Notes under the pieces: model-generated
The model's input: the letters and a program-made list of their open reading frames with translations, nothing else
What the model was told of the DNA's origin: nothing
Database searches by the model: none
Shown: piece by piece, positions 59,991 to 64,000 of the stretch
How the letters are laid out: each line of letters starts with the position of its first letter
Position numbering within the stretch: the first letter of the stretch is position 1
Assembly (NCBI GenBank): GCA_002007745.1
Contig: CP019882.1
Coordinates: forward strand, 4,464,001 to 4,528,000
Length of the DNA: 64,000 nucleotides
Direction of reading: 5' to 3'
Source of the DNA: Mycolicibacterium litorale
GTDB lineage: Bacteria > Actinomycetota > Actinomycetes > Mycobacteriales > Mycobacteriaceae
Position numbers and translations under genes: made by a program

Positions 59991-60437
59991 TCAGCCGCCG
60001 AGCAGGCTCAGCAGCTCCCCTCGGCCGATCTGGTTCACCAGTGTCGCCGCGTCGAAGTAGATGCGCTCGTTGGTGATCCGGTCACCGTCGAAGGAGAACA
60101 CCGCGATGACCGGGACGCGGAAGGCCTTCCCGGTCGGCGGCAGACCGTAGAACTCACCGAGATTGGTTCCCAGCAAGTCGAATTCGACGATCACCGCCTC
60201 GTCGGTGAGATGGAAACGAGCATTCTCGTGGCGCTGGTCGGGAAACGCGGTGCGGGTGGTCCGGTAGTACGTCATCACCTCGTCGTCGCCGTCGAAGACC
60301 TGCCCGGTCGGGATGATCTCGTAGCGGGGATGCCCGTTGAAGGTCGCCAGCGTGCGGTCGAACTCCTTGGTGACCTCGGTGTCCATGTGTTCTTTGATGA
60401 CGTCGAGCCGACGGCGGCGCAGGTCTTCGGTGATCAT
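59991..60437 (-). CDS. SnoaL/NTF2-like protein
   Basis: A 148-residue alpha-plus-beta barrel protein from ATG 60437, behind GGAGG. YEIIPTGQVFDGDDEVMTYYRTTRTAFPDQRHENAR and FYGLPPTGKAFRVPVIAVFSFDGDRITNERIYFD are typical of the SnoaL-like polyketide cyclase / ketosteroid isomerase group. The substrate is unknown. Its ATG overlaps the stop of the glycosyltransferase (ATGA), so the two genes form an operon. Confidence 0.85.
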   Translation of the reverse strand: MITEDLRRRRLDVIKEHMDTEVTKEFDRTLATFNGHPRYEIIPTGQVFDGDDEVMTYYRTTRTAFPDQRHENARFHLTDEAVIVEFDLLGTNLGEFYGLPPTGKAFRVPVIAVFSFDGDRITNERIYFDAATLVNQIGRGELLSLLGG

Positions 60438-61690
60438 CGGGTTCCTCCATCGAGGTCGACGTTGCGGGCGCACACGAGTTCCCGCTCGATCAAATCAGCT
60501 CCGCGCGCCACTCCGCCAGTGGCGGCGAAGCCGGCCGCCACCCGGCGGGCGCCGGACGCCATCGTCATCGCCTCGAGCACCTTCGTGCGCAACCGTCGCG
60601 GGGTCAGCCGCGACGCCGGCAGCCGAGTGCCGCAGCCGGCGACCTCCACCCGCATCGCGACTTCGGGTTGGTCGCGCCCGAACGGGACCACGCACACCGG
60701 CACCCCGCGGTCCAGCGCCCGCACGGTGGCGCCCATGCCGCCGTGGGTCACCGCGCACACCGCCCGGTCCAGTATCGGCCCGTGCGGAACATACTGCCGT
60801 ACAGTCGCATTCGGCGGGATGACGAGATCGCTCGGCACGCCGGCCGGGAACGTCGCCACCACATGCACCGGGTCATCGGCCAGCGCGCGCAGCGCCACAC
60901 GGCCCAGCTCGGAATCGGCCTGCCGGATCGACGACGTGGTGACCAGCACCACCGGGTCCTCGATCGCAGCCAGCCAGTCCGGCACGTCGCCGTCGGACTG
61001 GCCGGCGCAGGCGCCGATCAGGTGCACCCGACTGCCCCAGTCCGGGTGCGGATACTCCAACGGCTCGCCACCCACCACCAACATCAACGGTGCCCGGCGC
61101 AGGAACCCGTCCACCGAGAACACCGGCGGCGCACCCACCCTGGCCCGTACCGCATTGATCCGGGGCAGCATGGGCCGGTCCATCACCTGCCAGACCACCG
61201 ACCGCAGGATCCGGTCACGCAGGAACCCGATGGGTCCGGACATCGGCCGCATGCCGGGCCCGACCGGCGGCACCCCACGGGAGCGCAGGAACGGGGTGAA
61301 CGGCGAGAACACCACCCACGGCAGGTCACCGGCATCGGCCGCGGACATCGCCCCCCAGCAGTTGGCGTCCAGCAGCAGCAGGTCGGGCGCCACCTCGTCG
61401 ACCGCACGGGCGAGGTCGTCCACCTCGAGTTCGGCGCGCCGGCACAGCACGTCGATCGTCATGCCGAGCACCCCGAACACACTGCGGGCGGTCCAATCCG
61501 GGCTGGTGATGGCTTCGATACCCGGGTCGACCGGTCGGGTGTGCAGCCCCTGCCGCTGCCCGGCGACCACCCCGGCGGCCAGCGTGCGCAGGTGCACCTC
61601 GTGCCCCCGGCCGGCAAGCTCGCGCAGCAACGTGCTGACCGGCAGCAGGTGGCCCAATGCCGGTGAGCCGTACGCCAATATCGCGGCCAT
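60434..61690 (-). CDS. MGT/UGT-type glycosyltransferase
   Basis: GT1-family glycosyltransferase of 418 residues from ATG 61690 (MAAILAYGSPALGHLLPVSTLLREL). The N-terminal acceptor domain resembles macrolide and phenolic-glycolipid transferases; the nucleotide-sugar site is in VRQYVPHGPILDRAVCAVTHGGMGATVRALDRGVPVCVVP (the HGG and the DQ of FGRDQPEVA). The acceptor is not known. Divergent from a TetR regulator with a palindrome between them at 61765-61781. Confidence 0.87.
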   Translation of the reverse strand: MAAILAYGSPALGHLLPVSTLLRELAGRGHEVHLRTLAAGVVAGQRQGLHTRPVDPGIEAITSPDWTARSVFGVLGMTIDVLCRRAELEVDDLARAVDEVAPDLLLLDANCWGAMSAADAGDLPWVVFSPFTPFLRSRGVPPVGPGMRPMSGPIGFLRDRILRSVVWQVMDRPMLPRINAVRARVGAPPVFSVDGFLRRAPLMLVVGGEPLEYPHPDWGSRVHLIGACAGQSDGDVPDWLAAIEDPVVLVTTSSIRQADSELGRVALRALADDPVHVVATFPAGVPSDLVIPPNATVRQYVPHGPILDRAVCAVTHGGMGATVRALDRGVPVCVVPFGRDQPEVAMRVEVAGCGTRLPASRLTPRRLRTKVLEAMTMASGARRVAAGFAATGGVARGADLIERELVCARNVDLDGGTR

Positions 61691-61764
61691 GCACCACGGA
61701 GTTACCAGTTGCGGTGCCGCTACGCTGCCCCGTGAGCACACACGTCCCAGAATCGTCAGAAGCT

Positions 61765-61781
61765 GTTGTACATGTGTCAAC
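61765..61781. promoter_or_regulatory. Inverted repeat between glycosyltransferase and tetR genes
   Basis: GTTG-N9-CAAC around ACATGT, 12 bases ahead of the tetR ATG and 74 bases from the divergent glycosyltransferase. A likely TetR operator that could control both directions. Confidence 0.4.
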
Positions 61782-61793
61782 TACGATGGGACC

Positions 61794-62444
61794 ATGATCG
61801 AGCCACCCGCCCGCCGGCGCCTGTCCCCCGATGACCGGCGCAGCGAGCTGCTCGCCCTGGGTGCCGAGGTCTTCGGCCAACGCCCCTACGACGAGGTGCG
61901 CATCGACGAGATCGCCGAACGAGCCGGGGTGTCCCGGGCGTTGATGTATCACTACTTCCCGGACAAGCGCGCGTTCTTCGCCGCGGTGGTGCGCGCCGAG
62001 AGCGAGCGGCTGTTCGAGGCCACCAACACCCCCGCGACCGAGGGGCAGAGCCTGTTCGACCGGTTGCATTCCGGCGTGCTGGCCTATATCCGCTACGACG
62101 AGGAACATCCGCACGGTGCATGGGCGGCCTACATCGGGATGGGCCGCACCGACCCGGTGCTGCGCGGCATCGACGATGTCGACAACGAACGCCAGATGCA
62201 GCGGATCATGGCCGCCATCACCGATGTGGTGTCCGGCGATCTGGACTCCAAGGTGGAGCGCGACCTGCGGGTGATCGTCTTCGGCTGGCTGGCGTTCACC
62301 TTCGAGCTGTGCCGCCAGCGCATCCTCGATCCGTCGATCGATGCCGGCCACCTGGCAGACTCCGGCGCGCACGCGCTGCTCGACGCCGTCGCGCGGGTAC
62401 CGGGCATCCCCGCCGCGCTCGCCGAGGCTGCCCAGCGGCGTTAG
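61794..62444 (+). CDS. TetR-family transcriptional regulator
   Basis: A 216-residue TetR protein from ATG 61794. The DNA-binding motif is IDEIAERAGVSRALMYHYFPDKRAFF (about residues 38-63). The ligand domain is rich in aromatic residues (LAYIRYDEEHPHGAWAAYIGM). Probable local repressor of the divergent glycosyltransferase-SnoaL genes and of itself. It ends in a 4-base overlap with the convergent epoxide hydrolase gene. Confidence 0.9.
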   Translation: MIEPPARRRLSPDDRRSELLALGAEVFGQRPYDEVRIDEIAERAGVSRALMYHYFPDKRAFFAAVVRAESERLFEATNTPATEGQSLFDRLHSGVLAYIRYDEEHPHGAWAAYIGMGRTDPVLRGIDDVDNERQMQRIMAAITDVVSGDLDSKVERDLRVIVFGWLAFTFELCRQRILDPSIDAGHLADSGAHALLDAVARVPGIPAALAEAAQRR

Positions 62445-63538
62445 CCGACCGTGGCGAAGAAGGCTCGGACGTCCTCGACGAAGAGCTCGGGCTGTTCGAA
62501 GGCGGCGAAGTGGCCGCCACGCGGCATATCGGTCCAGCGCGTGATGTTGTAGCGCGACTCGCACCAGCTGCGCGGCGGCCGGACGATTTCCTTGGGGAAT
62601 GACGCCACCCCGGTCGGCACCGCCACCGGTGCGCCGTCGCGCAGCTTGGTGAAGCTCTCCCAATAGAGCCGCGCCGACGAAGTGGCCGACGCGGTGGCCC
62701 AATAGAGCATGACGTTGTCCAGCATCTCGTCGCGGGACAGGGCGTTCTCGGGATGCCCGTCGCAGTCGGTCCACGCCCAGAACTTCTCGACGATCCAGGC
62801 GAGCTGCCCGACCGGGGAATCGGTCAGCCCGTAACCCAGCGTCTGCGGGCGGGTGGCCTGCTGCTTCGAATAGCCGGTGCCCCAACGGGTGTGCTCGGCC
62901 ATCGCGGCAAGTACCGCGCGCTCCTGCTCGGTGGGGTTCTTCGCGCTCTCCTCGGTCGGCAAGGCCAACGGCATGTTGATGTGGATGGCGATGCAGCCGT
63001 TGCCGTTTCGGCCGATTTGAGTGGTGACGGCTGATCCCCAATCACCGCCCTGCGCCCCGTAGCGGTCGTAACCGAGCCGCTGCATGAGCGTCGCCCAGGC
63101 CTCGGCGATCTTCTCCACACCCCAGCCGGTGCGACTCGGCTTGCCGGAGAATCCGTACCCGGGCAGCGACGGACACACCACGTGGAAATCCCGGGTCAGC
63201 GGCTCGATCACCTTGGTGAACTCGACCACCGAACCGGGCCAGCCGTGGGTCAGGATCAAGGGCAGCGCCGCCGGATTGGCCGAGCGCTGGTGGATGAAAT
63301 GCACGTCCAGAGCGTCGATGTCGGTGACGAACTGGTCGAAGCGGTTGAGCGCAGCCTCGCGCCGGCGCCAGTCGTAGCCGTCGGCCCAATAGGCCGCCAA
63401 CTCGCGGGTGTAATCCAGCGGAACACCCTGACTCCAGTCCTCGACGCACTCCCGCTCGGGCCAGCGGGTCCGGGTCAGCCGGTCATGCAGATCCGACAGC
63501 ACATCGTCGGGTACTTCGATGCGGAACGGCCGGATCAC
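62441..63538 (-). CDS. Epoxide hydrolase (alpha/beta hydrolase)
   Basis: A 365-residue epoxide hydrolase of the EHN type. The N-terminal EHN region reads FRIEVPDDVLSDLHDRLTRTRWPE; LTHGWPGSVVEF holds the oxyanion HGWP; the nucleophile Asp is in GAQGGDWGSAVTTQIG (about residue 156); the catalytic His is in MPRGGHFAAFEQPELF near the C terminus. GTG 63538 overlaps the stop of the upstream secreted-protein gene (GTGA). The physiological epoxide is unknown. Confidence 0.9.
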   Translation of the reverse strand: MIRPFRIEVPDDVLSDLHDRLTRTRWPERECVEDWSQGVPLDYTRELAAYWADGYDWRRREAALNRFDQFVTDIDALDVHFIHQRSANPAALPLILTHGWPGSVVEFTKVIEPLTRDFHVVCPSLPGYGFSGKPSRTGWGVEKIAEAWATLMQRLGYDRYGAQGGDWGSAVTTQIGRNGNGCIAIHINMPLALPTEESAKNPTEQERAVLAAMAEHTRWGTGYSKQQATRPQTLGYGLTDSPVGQLAWIVEKFWAWTDCDGHPENALSRDEMLDNVMLYWATASATSSARLYWESFTKLRDGAPVAVPTGVASFPKEIVRPPRSWCESRYNITRWTDMPRGGHFAAFEQPELFVEDVRAFFATVG

Positions 63539-63795
63539 CAGAACCCGAACGCCGGGAACCCGTAGAACCCTTCCTCGCCGGGGAATTGCTGCGGCGTCGA
63601 GTTGAGCTGGACGTTGCCCGGCGTGGCGCACTCGGTGGTCTGCCCGCCCACGACGGAACTGCCGTCGTAGGTTTCGCACTGCGGAAGCTGCGGGTTGGTC
63701 CCCGTCACGTCCGCCGCGGCGATCGGGGCCGACAGGATCGCGGCGACGACACCAATGCCGGCGACGGGCAGGAACAGAAGTCGACGTAGCTGCAT
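63535..63795 (-). CDS. Small secreted protein
   Basis: An 86-residue protein with a clear signal peptide (RRLLFLPVAGIGVVAAILSAPIAAA, cleavage near ADV). The mature part is about 58 residues, with two Cys (LPQCETYDGS and TTECATPG) that could form a disulfide, and an aromatic end (GFYGFPAFGFW). No family named. Coupled to the epoxide hydrolase gene, although the two proteins act in different places. Confidence 0.75.
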   Translation of the reverse strand: MQLRRLLFLPVAGIGVVAAILSAPIAAADVTGTNPQLPQCETYDGSSVVGGQTTECATPGNVQLNSTPQQFPGEEGFYGFPAFGFW

Positions 63796-63845
63796 GAGAT
63801 GTCCTTCGTGTCGTTTTGCTGATCGTACCCAGCCGGTAGCGCGTA

Positions 63846-63866
63846 TAGACAGCTATGAGTTGTCTA
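63846..63866. promoter_or_regulatory. Inverted repeat between two divergent secreted-protein genes
   Basis: TAGACA, 9 bases, TGTCTA. The right arm continues as TGTCTAGAC, the same 9-mer as in the alkB promoter (6293-6301). Lies 40-60 bases from each start codon. The binding protein is unknown. Confidence 0.35.
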
Positions 63867-63905
63867 GACTGCCAGCTAACCGATCCCCGGAGGACTAGGA
63901 GCCGC

Positions 63906-64000
63906 ATGAAGTCTGCATCTCGCCGTATCGGTCGCGTCGCCGCGGTCATCCTGGGAAGCGGCGCAGCCCTGCTCGGCACCGCCGGAACCGCCGCCGCCGA
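63906..64000 (+). CDS. Exported protein, start only (cut off by window)
   Basis: Reading starts at ATG 63906 behind GGAGGACTAGGAG. The 31 visible residues are a signal peptide: basic start (MKSASRRIGR), hydrophobic core (VAAVILGSGAALLGTAG) and an AAA cleavage region. Nothing can be said of the mature protein. Confidence 0.7.
   Translation, partial: MKSASRRIGRVAAVILGSGAALLGTAGTAAA

Noticed and set aside
59802..62444. TetR gene read as part of an 880-codon frame
   Set aside because: The upstream part is antisense to the glycosyltransferase and others; the TetR start is ATG 61794.

Overview
This is a gene-dense, GC-rich stretch of a mycobacterial chromosome, most likely a free-living, rapid-grower type (Mycolicibacterium-like). 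Gene content and order follow the M. tuberculosis H37Rv interval mtrA-tmk-sahH ... lat-lrpA-pcd (about Rv3246c to Rv3293). On top of this backbone sit genes typical of environmental mycobacteria: urate breakdown, a molybdenum hydroxylase and extra transporters. No tRNA, rRNA, CRISPR array, prophage or canonical insertion sequence was seen, and no intergenic gap exceeds 300 bases.

Layout. 1-9.3 kb: mtrA (3' end cut off by the window edge), tmk, an MBL-fold hydrolase, ahcY/sahH, then an alkane-oxidation operon (alkB-rubA-rubB-TetR), an APC permease and an FAD oxidoreductase. 9.2-25.7 kb: a CDF transporter, then mannose activation (manA, a SIS-like gene, manB, manC), a DUF3499 gene, a zincin-like gene, whiB2, cofactor F420 genes fbiA-fbiB, a NUDIX gene, a repeat-flanked DUF559 gene, arabinogalactan-linker genes wbbL-rmlD, an LCP ligase, a TIGR03089 gene and a second, divergent CDF gene. 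25.7-38 kb: a 13E12 (DUF222-HNH) gene with an SOS box on its start codon, birA, fadE25, purE-purK, a GtrA gene, a PH-domain gene, then accD5-accE5-maf-sseA-sufE-like-accA3 (acyl-CoA carboxylase; BirA supplies its biotin).

38-54.3 kb: an NmrA-like gene, DUF1707, a GNAT-like fragment, a MobA-like gene, and a urate operon (NCS2 permease fused to an OHCU-decarboxylase-like domain, OHCU decarboxylase, HIU hydrolase, FAD urate hydroxylase). The stress locus follows: STAS protein, sigF-rsbW, a glycosyltransferase with a Rieske-FAD oxidoreductase, and three small stress-type genes. At least three good SigF promoters (GGTTT/GTTT, 15-17 bases, GGGTAT) lie here. A two-gene xanthine-dehydrogenase-type enzyme and a PknH-sensor-like lipoprotein complete the block. 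54.3-59.1 kb: lysine catabolism (lat, lrpA, a DUF1338/HglS-type gene, pcd). 59.1-64 kb: an SDR, a SnoaL-like gene, an MGT-type glycosyltransferase, a TetR regulator, an epoxide hydrolase and two secreted proteins (the last cut off by the window end).

Quality note: four genes that are normally intact (fbiB, manC, maf, and the glycosyltransferase at 46 kb) each carry one apparent single-base loss inside a run of G or C. This pattern points to homopolymer errors in the sequence rather than four independent mutations. Relations to H37Rv genes rest on remembered protein similarity and gene order; no search was run.
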